Notes under the pieces: generated by a model
What the model saw: only the letters and a program-made list of their open reading frames with translations
What the model was told of the DNA's origin: nothing
The model's database searches: none
Shown: positions 18,600 to 27,261 of the stretch, piece after piece
How positions within the stretch are numbered: the first letter of the stretch is position 1
Layout of the letters: every line of letters begins with the position of its first letter
Position numbers and translations under genes: made by a program
From: Roseiarcus sp036489975
GTDB lineage: Bacteria > Pseudomonadota > Alphaproteobacteria > Rhizobiales > Beijerinckiaceae
NCBI GenBank assembly: GCA_036489975.1
Contig: DASXES010000136.1
Location: 14,351-78,350, forward strand
Direction: 5' to 3'
DNA length: 64,000 nucleotides

Positions 18600-19616
18600 T
18601 CACTCCGCGGCCTTCGAAAGCGCTTCGCCGTAGCGCCGCGTCGGCTTCGGGAAGCCATAGGCCGTTCCATCCTTGTGCACGACCTCGTCCTCCCACGGCA
18701 GCCGATAGCGGCCGGCGACGAGGTCCTGCATGAACGTATAGGGACAATCGCCCGCCCCGCCCGCAACCGCGGTCAGGCCGCGGTGACCGAGCTGATAAAT
18801 GTTGTTCTCGACCGCCCAATGCTTGCGCGCCTCGCGGATGAGGTCGGGCCTCACTTCGGCGGTGATGATCTCGTCGGCGCGGCCGGTGGTCCCCTCGGCG
18901 AGGATCGAGCCGTCGAAATTGACGATCATCCCCTCGCCCATCGAATCGAAGGTCCCGTCCGAGCCGCACATGCAGACATTCGCCGTCGCCATCAGGTTCT
19001 GGAAGCTGTTCGCCTGATTGGTGAAGCGCCAGGCGTCGCGGATCGGCGCGGTGTAGCCGGCGGTCCGGATCATGATCTCGGCGCCCTTGTAGGCGCATTC
19101 GCGCGCCATCTCGGGAAACATGCCGTCGTGGCAGATGATGAGCGCGAGCTTCGCGCCCTTCGGCCCGTCGCAGACGGGGATGCCGATGGCGCCGGGCTCC
19201 CAGGGCTCGACCGGGGTCCAGGGATGCATCTTGCGATAGCAGAGCTTGAGATCGCCCGCATCATCGATGATGATTCCGGAATTGTAGGGGTTGCCGTGCG
19301 GATTGAACTCCATCAGCGAGAAGCAGCCCCAGATGTGGTTCTCGCGGCAGGCCTCCTTGAAAGCGGCGACCTCCGGTCCGTCGAGCGAGCACATGATCGC
19401 CGGGTTCATGTCCATCGACAGGCCGTGCAGCGAATATTCGGGGAAGACGACGAGGTCCATGCCGCCCAAGTTGCGGCGGGCCTTGGCGACCATGGCGACG
19501 ATCGTCCGCGTCTGCGCCGCGAGGTCCTCGGGCGTGACGACAACCGGCAATTTAAGCTGCACGACGCCGATCGCCACGCCGTTCGGAGATTTGTTCAAGC
19601 CCCCAAGCCCACTCAT
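18600..19616 (-). CDS. amiF: Formamidase (nitrilase superfamily, AmiF type)
   Basis: 338-residue nitrilase-superfamily enzyme. The Glu-Lys-Cys triad is visible as FPEYSLHG (Glu60), YRKMHPW (Lys129) and IICHDGMFPE (Cys162), close to the 60/133/166 spacing of the AmiF formamidases. The long C-terminal extension with PYTFMQDLVAGRYRLPWEDE is characteristic of AmiF rather than of generic nitrilases. It hydrolyses formamide to formate and ammonia. ATG 19616 is preferred over a GTG six bases upstream. Its presence in this operon suggests that the pathway releases formamide or a formamide-like fragment. Confidence 0.88.
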   Translation of the reverse strand: MSGLGGLNKSPNGVAIGVVQLKLPVVVTPEDLAAQTRTIVAMVAKARRNLGGMDLVVFPEYSLHGLSMDMNPAIMCSLDGPEVAAFKEACRENHIWGCFSLMEFNPHGNPYNSGIIIDDAGDLKLCYRKMHPWTPVEPWEPGAIGIPVCDGPKGAKLALIICHDGMFPEMARECAYKGAEIMIRTAGYTAPIRDAWRFTNQANSFQNLMATANVCMCGSDGTFDSMGEGMIVNFDGSILAEGTTGRADEIITAEVRPDLIREARKHWAVENNIYQLGHRGLTAVAGGAGDCPYTFMQDLVAGRYRLPWEDEVVHKDGTAYGFPKPTRRYGEALSKAAE

Positions 19617-19700
19617 GATCACCGCCTTTTGAGCCTCTCGCGCCCCACGCCCCGCGACGTTCCGCGTCCGACCGTCTCATCGATCCCGATCATTTGGCGC

Positions 19701-20618
19701 TTATTTGGCGATCGACAATTCGCCCGGCATGTCGCGCGCCGAGTGCTTGGCGCTCGAGGTCGCGATCATGATGCCGAGGGTGAGGATGTAGGGCGCGGCG
19801 TTGAAGAAGTAGTAGCCCTGGGTGATCCCGATCGACTGCAGCGAGGGTCCGAGCGCCCCCGCCGCGCCGAACAGAAGCGCCGCGGCGATGCAGCGCAGCG
19901 GGTCCCAGCGGGCGAAGATGACCAGCGCCACCGCCATCAGGCCTTGGCCTGAGGAGAGGCCCTGGTTCCACGAACCGGGATAGGAGAGCGACAGGAACGC
20001 GCCGCCGACGCCCGCGAGAAACCCGCCAACCGTCGTCGTCAAAAACCGGACCAGGCTGACAGAAATGCCCATGGCGCGTGCTGCCGCAGCGCTGTCGCCC
20101 ACCGTCCGCACGACAAGGCCCCAGCGCGTGTTGCGGAAGGACCAAGCCATCAGCCCTGCGAGTACGATGCCGATGAAGAAGAGCGGGTTGACCTGCAGCG
20201 CGCTCTTGAGGCTGGCGCTGCCGCTCCAGAAGCCAAGCGAGATCGAGCTGAGCCTCGGCGCCGTCGGTTGTATGTAGGGCTTGCCGAAGAAGAAGGCGAC
20301 GCCGACGCCGAACAGCATCATGGCGATGCCGACCGCGACGTCGTTCACCCGCGGAAGACCACAGATGGAGCCGTGCATGGCGCCAAGCGCAGAGCCCGCC
20401 AGGCCCGCCGCAAAGACGCCGACCCACGGATTGCCGCTATGATAGGACGCGGCGTAGCCGACCATGGCCCCGAGCACCAGCGTCCCCTCGAGCCCGAGGT
20501 TGACCCGTCCTGATTTTTCCGTGAGGCACTCGCCGAGCGCGACGAACATGAATGGCGTCGAGACGCGGATCGCGCCGCCCAGCATGGCGATGAGGACCGT
20601 GAGGATGTCGCCGCTCAT
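19701..20618 (-). CDS. BMP-type ABC transporter permease, subunit 2
   Basis: 305-residue inner-membrane protein with about eight to nine hydrophobic segments. The motif EKSGRVNLGLEGTLVLGAM near the N-terminus is the hallmark of nucleoside/BMP (YufQ-like) permeases. Starts in an ATGA overlap with the other permease gene. With its partner it forms the pore of an importer whose relatives carry nucleosides, purines or related heterocycles. An 84-base gap separates it from the formamidase gene. Confidence 0.9.
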   Translation of the reverse strand: MSGDILTVLIAMLGGAIRVSTPFMFVALGECLTEKSGRVNLGLEGTLVLGAMVGYAASYHSGNPWVGVFAAGLAGSALGAMHGSICGLPRVNDVAVGIAMMLFGVGVAFFFGKPYIQPTAPRLSSISLGFWSGSASLKSALQVNPLFFIGIVLAGLMAWSFRNTRWGLVVRTVGDSAAAARAMGISVSLVRFLTTTVGGFLAGVGGAFLSLSYPGSWNQGLSSGQGLMAVALVIFARWDPLRCIAAALLFGAAGALGPSLQSIGITQGYYFFNAAPYILTLGIMIATSSAKHSARDMPGELSIAK

Positions 20619-21754
20619 GTTCGGTTCCCGGCCCCCGGCTTGAAAATCGAGAACCGGCCGTAGAGCGTCTCGGAGGTCAGCAGCACAACGAAGATCAACC
20701 CCTCGAGAACCTGCACGGTCGCGTCGGGGAGACCCATGCGCCGCTGGATGAGACCGCCGGCGGCGACGATGCCGCCAAACAGGATCGCCACCGGCGGAAT
20801 GACGAGCGGGTTGTGCCGCGCGAGGAACGAGACAAGAATGCCGGTGAAGCCGTAGCCAGCCGCGAGCGAAGCGTTGGCGCGCCCCTGGATCGCCGCCACT
20901 TCGAAGAAGCCAGCGAGCCCGGCGCAGGCGCCGGCGATCGCCGAACAGGCGACGATGAGCTTGCCGACCGGCAAGCCTTGCGCAAGCGCCGCGCGGAAAT
21001 TGCCGCCCGTGACCCGCGCGGCGAAACCGAACGTCGTCCGCTCGAGGAGGAAATAGAGCGCCACGCAGAGCGCGAGGCCGAAGACGATCCCCCAGTGCAC
21101 TTCGGTGCCGGGGATCACCCCCACCATATAAGCCTTGCCGAGCGGCTTGGTTGACGGCTTGTTCGGATCGGAGAGGTCGCGCAGCGGGCCCTCGACAAAG
21201 AAGTTCATGATCGCGATGCCGATATAGGTCAGCAGAAGCGACGAGATCGTCTCATTAACTCCGCGCGCGTAGCGCAGAAAGCCGGCGAGGCCGACCCAGA
21301 AGCCTCCGACGAGCATCGCGAAAATCGCTATGATGATGAGCGTCAGCATCGGCGGCACGTGGCCGATCATGGGGATCGCGAGCACGGCCGCGGCGAAGCC
21401 CCCGAGCACAAGCGCACCTTCGCCGCCAATCATGATGAGGCCGATGCGGGCGGGGATCGCGACCGCGAGCGCGGTCAGAATGAGCGGCGCCGAGCGCTGC
21501 AGGGTGTTCTGCAGCGAGAACCAGGTGCCAAACCCGCCGCGCCAGACATAGGAGATGAAGTCGACCGGCGACTTTCCGATCGCCAGCAGAAAGACCGCGA
21601 ACAGCGCCGCCGCGATCAGAAGCGCAATGAGCGGAATGACGACATATTCCGAATTGGCGCGTAGCCGCACGCCAAAATCAGACCCCGCCGCAGGCGTTGC
21701 GACGGAAGCGACAATGTCGCGCGGGGCGCCGGTTGCGAGAGGCGCGTTCGACAC
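20615..21754 (-). CDS. BMP-type ABC transporter permease, subunit 1
   Basis: 379 residues if it starts at GTG 21754, which is preceded at ideal distance by the strong ribosome-binding site AGGAGGGG; an upstream ATG would overlap the binding-protein gene. About ten hydrophobic segments, with ARIGLIMIGGEGALVLGGF matching the conserved motif of YufP-like nucleoside permeases. Gene order (binding protein, permease, permease, enzymes, ATPase) is unusual in that the ATPase is separated from the permeases by the formamidase and biuret-hydrolase genes. Confidence 0.9.
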   Translation of the reverse strand: MSNAPLATGAPRDIVASVATPAAGSDFGVRLRANSEYVVIPLIALLIAAALFAVFLLAIGKSPVDFISYVWRGGFGTWFSLQNTLQRSAPLILTALAVAIPARIGLIMIGGEGALVLGGFAAAVLAIPMIGHVPPMLTLIIIAIFAMLVGGFWVGLAGFLRYARGVNETISSLLLTYIGIAIMNFFVEGPLRDLSDPNKPSTKPLGKAYMVGVIPGTEVHWGIVFGLALCVALYFLLERTTFGFAARVTGGNFRAALAQGLPVGKLIVACSAIAGACAGLAGFFEVAAIQGRANASLAAGYGFTGILVSFLARHNPLVIPPVAILFGGIVAAGGLIQRRMGLPDATVQVLEGLIFVVLLTSETLYGRFSIFKPGAGNRT

Positions 21755-21770
21755 CGGCTCTTTCCCCTCC

Positions 21771-22889
21771 TCAGGTCGTCGAGCCGATGACGCCCTCCAG
21801 GAGATAGTCCATCTGGTCAAGATAGGGATCGAGATTGCCGTAAGTTTTGTCGATCACGATCTTGCCGGTCTTGTTGTCTTTGAGTGGGCCGACATAGATC
21901 GGCTTCTTCGCCTTCAGTCCCGCGATCGCGGCGAGCGCCGCAGTCTTCGCCGGCTCGGTCGCGCCGGCGCCGAACGGCGTGTTCTGCACGAAATCAACCT
22001 CATAGCCGCCGGCGGTGAAGTTCGGCAGCGTCTTGCCCTCGGCGAGATCGTCGGCGTAGCCCTTGTAGATCGTGATCCACTTGTATTCCGCGCCGGTGAT
22101 GAAGCCTTTGGGCGCGAGCGGCGCCTGGCTCGCATTGTGGCCGCAGCTCTTGACGCCGCGCTTCTCGGCCGTCTCGATCACGACTTTCGGACCATCGACG
22201 TGGCAAGTGATGACATCGCATCCTGCGTCGACCAGTGCGTTGGTGGACTCCGCTTCGCGCACGGGTAACGACCAGTCGCCAGTGAAGATGACCTGCACGG
22301 TCGCTTTCGGATTGACCGAGCGCGCGCCCAGCATGAAGGAATTGATGTTGCTGAGCACGATGGCGATCGGCTTGGCCGCGACGAATCCGAGCTTGTTCGA
22401 TTTTGTCGAGAGACCAGCGGCGACGCCGTCAACGTAATGCGCCTGGTTGAGATAGCCGAAATAAGAGCCAGCGTTCTTCGGGTCCGTGTCTTTGTTCCAG
22501 AGCGGCGCCGCGTGGCGGAACTGGACGTCAGGATATCTCTTCGCCAGGTCGAGCACGAACGGCTTGTAATAGCCGAAGGACGTCGCCAGAATAAGGCCGG
22601 CGCCGTCGAGGTTGATCATCGATTCCATCGACTTCGAGACCGCGTCGGTCTCGGGCACGTTCTCTTCCTCGACCACCTTTACGCCCGGCACTTCCTTGAG
22701 CGATTTGATCGCCACCGCATGGGCTTGGTTCCAGCCGAAATCGTCGCGGGCGCCGACATAGACGACGCCGACCGTCAGGTCAGCGGCTGCCAAAGCGCGC
22801 GTGAGCGCTCCGAGATTGAGCGTCGCGCCCGCGGCGCCGAGGGCTGCGGACTTCAGGAGATTGCGGCGGGTGAATTCCGTTACTGACAT
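21771..22889 (-). CDS. BMP-family periplasmic substrate-binding protein (Tat-exported)
   Basis: 372 residues. The N-terminus TRRNLLKSAALGAAGATLNL is a twin-arginine signal, so the protein is probably exported folded. The mature part begins DLTVGVVYVGARDDFGWNQAHA, characteristic of BMP (basic membrane protein) binding proteins, whose known ligands are purine and pyrimidine nucleosides or bases. ATG 22889 with GAGGA upstream is preferred over an ATG four codons earlier. It is the first gene of the long minus-strand operon and defines which compound the whole pathway imports. Ligand unknown. Confidence 0.9.
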   Translation of the reverse strand: MSVTEFTRRNLLKSAALGAAGATLNLGALTRALAAADLTVGVVYVGARDDFGWNQAHAVAIKSLKEVPGVKVVEEENVPETDAVSKSMESMINLDGAGLILATSFGYYKPFVLDLAKRYPDVQFRHAAPLWNKDTDPKNAGSYFGYLNQAHYVDGVAAGLSTKSNKLGFVAAKPIAIVLSNINSFMLGARSVNPKATVQVIFTGDWSLPVREAESTNALVDAGCDVITCHVDGPKVVIETAEKRGVKSCGHNASQAPLAPKGFITGAEYKWITIYKGYADDLAEGKTLPNFTAGGYEVDFVQNTPFGAGATEPAKTAALAAIAGLKAKKPIYVGPLKDNKTGKIVIDKTYGNLDPYLDQMDYLLEGVIGSTT

Positions 22890-22942
22890 TAACGTCCTCA
22901 TGCGTCGAAGGGCTCAGGCGCTTACCCGGGTGTCGCTTTTTG

Positions 22943-22990
22943 CAGGTCCAGCTTTCTGCAAGCTCGCAGGGCCAGCTTTTTGCAAGCTCC
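22943..22990. repeat. Tandem direct repeat, two 24-base units, in a divergent promoter region
   Basis: Units 22943-22966 and 22967-22990 differ at only three positions; the core is CCAGCTTTNTGCAAGCTC, and a third partial copy (GCTTTTTGCAGG) precedes them. Each core contains AGCTT and AAGCT arms around a 5-base loop. The repeat lies 54-101 bases upstream of the binding-protein start and about 200 bases upstream of the divergent AtzF start. It is a candidate binding site for a regulator. Nothing else is recognisable in the 303-base gap 22890-23192. Confidence 0.6.
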
Positions 22991-23192
22991 ATGCCGCGCT
23001 GTCCTGCTTGCCGTTCCTGGAGTTTGCCGCCTCATCTTTTGGCGCCTGCCCGAATGTTGAGCGCAAAGCGCACAGCTTTTTCGCCCTGCTTGAGCTTCGC
23101 TCAGGCAATCGCCGCTGGCCGGGTTTGCCCGCCTTTTGCTTTCGTTGGATGCTGACGGCGCGCCGCAGCGCCGGCGCAGGGACCTTGAATTG

Positions 23193-24953
23193 ATGACCGG
23201 GACGATCGGAACATTCCTCGCCGCGCATGCCGCGGGAAAGGCGCTGACGGCGACGATTGAGGAGACCTACGCGCGCATCGAAGCCCATGACGATCCGGCG
23301 CTCTTCATCGCCATCCGCCCGAAGGCGGAGGCTCTGGCGATCGCGGAGCGCCTGCAGGCGGGGCCCGGGGGCAGGCCCCTCTATGGGGTTCCTTTTGTCG
23401 TCAAGGACAATATCGATGTCGCCGGGCTTCAGACGACCGCCGCCTGTCCCGCCTTCGCTTACAGCCCCGCAAAGTCCGCGTTCGTCGTCGAGAGGCTCGA
23501 GCGCGCCGGTGCGATCGTCATCGGCAAGACCAATCTCGACCAGTTCGCGACCGGCCTCGTCGGCATCCGTTCGCCCTACGGAATCCCACGCAACGCGCTG
23601 CGCTCCGATCTCATACCGGGGGGATCGAGCTCAGGCTCGGCGACCGCCGTCGGCACGGGCCTCGTTCCGTTCGCGCTCGGCACCGATACGGCGGGATCGG
23701 GCCGCGTGCCAGCGGCGCTCAACGGGATCGTCGGCCTCAAGCCATCGCTTGGCGCTCTCTCCACGTCCGGCGTCGTCCCGGCCTGCCGAACGCTCGACAC
23801 GGTCTCGGTCTTTGCCACGAATGTCGCCGACGCCTTCGCCGTCTATCGGGCGGCGATCGCGTTCGACGAGCAGGACGCCTACGGCCGCCCGCTCCCGGCG
23901 CCCGCGCTGTCCGCCTTGCCGGGCGGGATCCGGCTCGGCGTTCCCCGAGCCGGCCAACTGCAGTTCTTCGACGACGCAAACGCGGCGGAGGCTTTCTCGC
24001 AGGACCTCGAGCTTGCCCGATCGCTCGGCGCCCGGATCGTCGAATTCGACTTCGAGCCATTCGCCGAGGTCGCACGCGCCCTCTACGACGGCCCGTGGGT
24101 CGCCGAGCGCTATTCCGCGGTGAAGGGGCTGATCGAGAGCCATCCTGAGGCGCTCAATCCCGTCACGCGCACGATCATCGAGGGCGCGCGCAAGTTCGAC
24201 GCAGTCGCGGCCTTCGAGGCGTTCTACCGGCTCGCGGACCAGAAGCGGAAGACGGCCCATGTCTGGTCGGAGTTCGATGCGATGCTCGTTCCGACCATGC
24301 CGCGCCCCTACACGGTCGCCGAGGTCGAGGCCGATCCGATCCGCCTCAATTCGCGGCTCGGAACTTATACCAATTTCGTCAACCTGCTCGATCTTTGCGC
24401 GATCGCGGTTCCCTCGACTATGCGCGCCGACGGGCTGCCGTCGAGCGTCACCCTGATCGCGCCCGCCGGCGCTGACGGCCTTATCGCGGGCGTGGCGGCG
24501 GCGATCGAGGCGCGCTCCGGCGCCTCCGCTTCCCTGCCGCCGGCAAAGTCCCGCGCGCCCGGAGATCGCATCGAGATCGTGGTCGTCGGCGCGCATCTCT
24601 CCGGCCTGCCGCTCAATCGCGAGCTCGTCGAGCTCGGCGCGGCCTTTTCGCGCGAAGTCGAAACGACGCCGGACTATCGCCTGTTCGCGCTGCCCGGCTC
24701 TTCTCCGGCCAAACCGGGGCTTCTGCGGGTCGGCGACGGCGCGGGCGCAGCGATCAGGGCCGAGGTGTGGACGCTCGACCCTGCGGGCTTCGGCGCCTTC
24801 GTCTCGCGGATTCCCCCGCCGCTTGGAATCGGGACGATACGGCTCGATGACGGCGGCTCGGTGAAAGGTTTTCTGGTCGAGGCCGAGGCGGTCAAGGCGG
24901 CGGAGGATGTTTCGCGTTTCGGCGGCTGGCGCGCCTATCTCAAGTCGCGATGA
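23193..24953 (+). CDS. atzF: Allophanate hydrolase
   Basis: 586 residues, two domains. N-terminal amidase-signature domain: Lys71 in FVVKDNID, cis-Ser145 in IPGGSSSGSA and nucleophile Ser169 in GTDTAGSGRVPA. C-terminal domain from about residue 445 (VVVGAHLSGLPLNREL, LPGSSPAKPGLLRV, GWRAYLKSR) is specific to AtzF-type allophanate hydrolases and absent from plain amidases. It turns allophanate into two ammonia and two CO2. No biotin-dependent urea carboxylase is adjacent, so its allophanate is expected to come from the divergently transcribed biuret/AtzEG operon. The frame extends upstream of ATG 23193, but the family-like sequence begins here. Confidence 0.93.
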   Translation: MTGTIGTFLAAHAAGKALTATIEETYARIEAHDDPALFIAIRPKAEALAIAERLQAGPGGRPLYGVPFVVKDNIDVAGLQTTAACPAFAYSPAKSAFVVERLERAGAIVIGKTNLDQFATGLVGIRSPYGIPRNALRSDLIPGGSSSGSATAVGTGLVPFALGTDTAGSGRVPAALNGIVGLKPSLGALSTSGVVPACRTLDTVSVFATNVADAFAVYRAAIAFDEQDAYGRPLPAPALSALPGGIRLGVPRAGQLQFFDDANAAEAFSQDLELARSLGARIVEFDFEPFAEVARALYDGPWVAERYSAVKGLIESHPEALNPVTRTIIEGARKFDAVAAFEAFYRLADQKRKTAHVWSEFDAMLVPTMPRPYTVAEVEADPIRLNSRLGTYTNFVNLLDLCAIAVPSTMRADGLPSSVTLIAPAGADGLIAGVAAAIEARSGASASLPPAKSRAPGDRIEIVVVGAHLSGLPLNRELVELGAAFSREVETTPDYRLFALPGSSPAKPGLLRVGDGAGAAIRAEVWTLDPAGFGAFVSRIPPPLGIGTIRLDDGGSVKGFLVEAEAVKAAEDVSRFGGWRAYLKSR

Positions 24954-25263
24954 GGGGCGGGGCGGCGGCGGGGACGGTCGGCAAAATTAGCCTAGCGGCA
25001 CTTTTACCGGCGCCCCTAACAGAATCAGGGACTTACGACCCCGTTTAGTTCCGCGCTTTCGACGGAGGGCTTTTTGGCTCCGCGCGCTCGCCGTGCGTGC
25101 GCCATAATAACAATATTTTATTGTGTAATTCGCGAAGCTTCGGCGATCTCCGGCTGATCGAGGGGCTGTCCCCGCCGCCTGATGGATCTCCGCCGTGTCG
25201 CCACCCGCTGCGACAAGCTTGCCGCCAGCTTCTCGTCCGCAGCGGCTGGCCGCCGTTGCGGCC
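24954..25263. other. Intergenic region after atzF, no gene recognised
   Basis: 310 bases between the convergent atzF and YdeI-like genes. An AT-rich short inverted repeat (ACAATA, loop TTT, TATTGT) lies at 25110-25124 and could be a weak bidirectional transcription end. No RNA gene, promoter or coding pattern is convincing. Confidence 0.4.
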
Positions 25264-25863
25264 TCAATGAAATCGCTCGCCGCGCTCCAACTGCGCGAGG
25301 ATCTGGTGCATCCGCTTGGCTCGCGTCTCAGCCTTCTTCGCCGTGTGAAGGCGGTAGTAGATCGGATAGAGGTTCTTGCGGTCGAGGGTCAGGAAGAACG
25401 CTTTCGCCTTCGGCATTGTGTCCAGGGCGTCGAGAAAGTCCTGAGGGATCGTCATCGTCGCTGAACCGTCATAGGCTCTGTCCCATCGGCCGTCGGCCTT
25501 CGCAGCTTCAACCTGCGCCAAGCCGGCCAAAGTCATCCGACCTTCCGCGATCAGCGTCGTCGCATGAGAGCAGTTCCTGGCCGACCAATCGGATTTCGAC
25601 TTCCTTGGCGCCAGGCGTTGCAGAAACGACTCGGCGTCGAGCGGCTTCTTCTGCCCGTCGATCCACCCGAAGCGGATTGCCTCCACGACACAATCAGCCC
25701 ACGTCACCGACGGCCTGCCCGCGCCTGCCTTGAATATCCTCACCCAGAGTTCTGTCGCGGATTGATGGCGCTTCGCAAGCCAGTCGCCAAGCTCAGCGGC
25801 GCTCCCGAACGCCAGTGGGGCATGCTGCGCGCCGTCCCTGCCCGACGCTAGCCCGTCGGGCAC
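25264..25863 (-). CDS. YdeI/OmpD-associated-family protein
   Basis: 199 residues from GTG 25863, chosen because the family-like sequence starts just after it; no ATG is suitably placed. Conserved segments are ELWVRIFKAGAGRPSVTW, FGWIDGQKKPLDAESFLQR and APRKSKSDWSARN, which define the YdeI family (also called bacteriocin-protection-like). Its biochemical role is not established. It is the last of three minus-strand genes with RidA and a creatininase-family protein, though it may have its own expression. Confidence 0.75.
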   Translation of the reverse strand: MPDGLASGRDGAQHAPLAFGSAAELGDWLAKRHQSATELWVRIFKAGAGRPSVTWADCVVEAIRFGWIDGQKKPLDAESFLQRLAPRKSKSDWSARNCSHATTLIAEGRMTLAGLAQVEAAKADGRWDRAYDGSATMTIPQDFLDALDTMPKAKAFFLTLDRKNLYPIYYRLHTAKKAETRAKRMHQILAQLERGERFH

Positions 25864-25912
25864 GGGAAGCCCTGCATGATCGCGGCTTGCTTCACGCGAT
25901 TGAGGCTCCGCG

Positions 25913-26740
25913 TCAACGCGCAGCTCCCTTCGCCTCGGCGAGCGGTCCCGGCCTGAGGCGCGCAAGATCGAATGCCAGCACATCGCGCAAAAGGTCGAGA
26001 AACGCCTCCGCGGCGTTCTCCGCGCAGGCTTCGCCCTTCTCCGCCGTCGCCTTCGATGCGTCGCCCGCCGTGCCGAGCGGATGCAGATCGCTCGCCATCC
26101 AGCCGAAGCCGATCGGCTGCGTCACCCGAAGCTGCTTGAACTCCTGCTCGATTCCGATCGCGGTGCTGACGAAGTTCTGCGCGTTCTCCATTCGCACCGT
26201 CTTCGGCCTGAAGGCGAGCATGAGCGAGGTCTCCGCTTCGCCGCCGTGGATGCCATGCGCACGCTCCTCGGCCGAGAACAAATCCGCCGGATAGCCGAGC
26301 CTGTGCCACGCCGCATGGACCGCGAGCATGCAATGGCGAACGCGAAGCTCCCGGGCCACAGCGTCGATGACCGGCACGTTGCCGCCATGCGAATTCATGA
26401 AGATGAGCTTGCGGCATCCGGTGCGCGCGACGCTGTCGCCGATCTCGGTCCAGGCGCGGGTGACCGTCTCGAGCGAGAACGTCAGCGTGCCGGGATATTC
26501 GATGTGCTCGTTCGACTTGCCGATCGCCTGGACGGGCAGGATCAGGACCGGCATGTCGTCAGGGATTCGCTTGACCGCGGCGGCGAGATAGCCCTCGTTG
26601 ATCAGCATGTCGACCCCGACCGGCAGGTGGGGCCCATGCTGCTCGATCGCGGCGACCGGCAGAACGGCCACGACATTGCTCATGTCGGTCGCCGCGAAAT
26701 CGCGCCAGCTCATCTCGGCCCAGAACTTGGTTGGCGGCAT
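25913..26740 (-). CDS. Creatininase-family amidohydrolase
   Basis: 275 residues. Metal-binding motifs of the creatininase fold are complete: AAIEQHGPHLPVGVD, NSHGGNVP and GIHGGEAETS. Family members open lactams or cleave amide bonds in creatinine, formamidopyrimidines (ArfB) and mycofactocin precursors. The gene is 18 bases downstream of a RidA-family gene and near a cytosine-deaminase-like gene and the biuret/allophanate cluster, which fits a role in degrading a cyclic amide or a nucleobase. Creatinine itself is only one possibility. Confidence 0.85.
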   Translation of the reverse strand: MPPTKFWAEMSWRDFAATDMSNVVAVLPVAAIEQHGPHLPVGVDMLINEGYLAAAVKRIPDDMPVLILPVQAIGKSNEHIEYPGTLTFSLETVTRAWTEIGDSVARTGCRKLIFMNSHGGNVPVIDAVARELRVRHCMLAVHAAWHRLGYPADLFSAEERAHGIHGGEAETSLMLAFRPKTVRMENAQNFVSTAIGIEQEFKQLRVTQPIGFGWMASDLHPLGTAGDASKATAEKGEACAENAAEAFLDLLRDVLAFDLARLRPGPLAEAKGAAR

Positions 26741-26758
26741 GCGAAATCTCCCTGGCGT

Positions 26759-27145
26759 TCAAGGCGCCCGCGCGGCGACGGCCTCGACCTCGACCTTGAA
26801 TTCAGGCCGGGCGAAACCCTGAACGATCATCAGGGTGGACGCCGGCGGCGGATTGCTCACAAATTCGTCACGCACCTTCATGTAGCCGCCTAAATGTTGG
26901 GCCGACGAGACATAGGCGTTGAGGCGGACGAGATCGGCGAGAGACATCGACGCTTCGCTCAAGATTGCGGCAATGGCGCGAAAGCAGAGGCGCGCCTGGG
27001 ATTCCGCATCATCGGGAACGACGCCGTCCGCGCCGATCCCCAATTGGCCGGAGCAGAACACGATGCGCGATCCGGCCCCAATCTCCACCCCATGCGCGTA
27101 TTTCGCGAAGGGTGGATGGATGGCGTTCGGATTCAGTCGGCGCAT
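26759..27145 (-). CDS. RidA/YjgF-family protein
   Basis: 128 residues, the standard length. FCSGQLGIGADG and the C-terminal FKVEVEAVA belong to the RidA fold, a trimeric enzyme that hydrolyses enamines, imines or carbamate-like intermediates. Members located in pyrimidine and nitrogen-heterocycle catabolic operons (such as RutC) deaminate aminoacrylate-type intermediates. First gene of a minus-strand operon with the creatininase-family gene, divergent from the orphan substrate-binding protein at 27262. Confidence 0.87.
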   Translation of the reverse strand: MRRLNPNAIHPPFAKYAHGVEIGAGSRIVFCSGQLGIGADGVVPDDAESQARLCFRAIAAILSEASMSLADLVRLNAYVSSAQHLGGYMKVRDEFVSNPPPASTLMIVQGFARPEFKVEVEAVAARAP

Positions 27146-27261
27146 CTGCTAAACTCTCCAACCGGGCGCATGAAGGGCGCGGCCGCCGGCTGGATCAGCC
27201 GGCCTCTCGATGGCGCCCAAGTTGCAGGCCTCGATATTGCAATTCGACATCGGAGCAAACA

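Noticed and set aside
22943..22990. CRISPR array
   Set aside because: Only two tandem units without spacers, and no cas genes in the window.
22890..23192. Sigma-54 promoter for the nitrogen catabolic genes
   Set aside because: I looked on both strands for GG-N10-GC with TGGC/TTGC context; no match with correct spacing was found.
11485..24953. Classical atrazine/cyanuric acid degradation operon
   Set aside because: Only the AtzE/G, biuret and AtzF steps are seen; no AtzA-D or TrzD type enzyme is present, and the importer is of BMP type.
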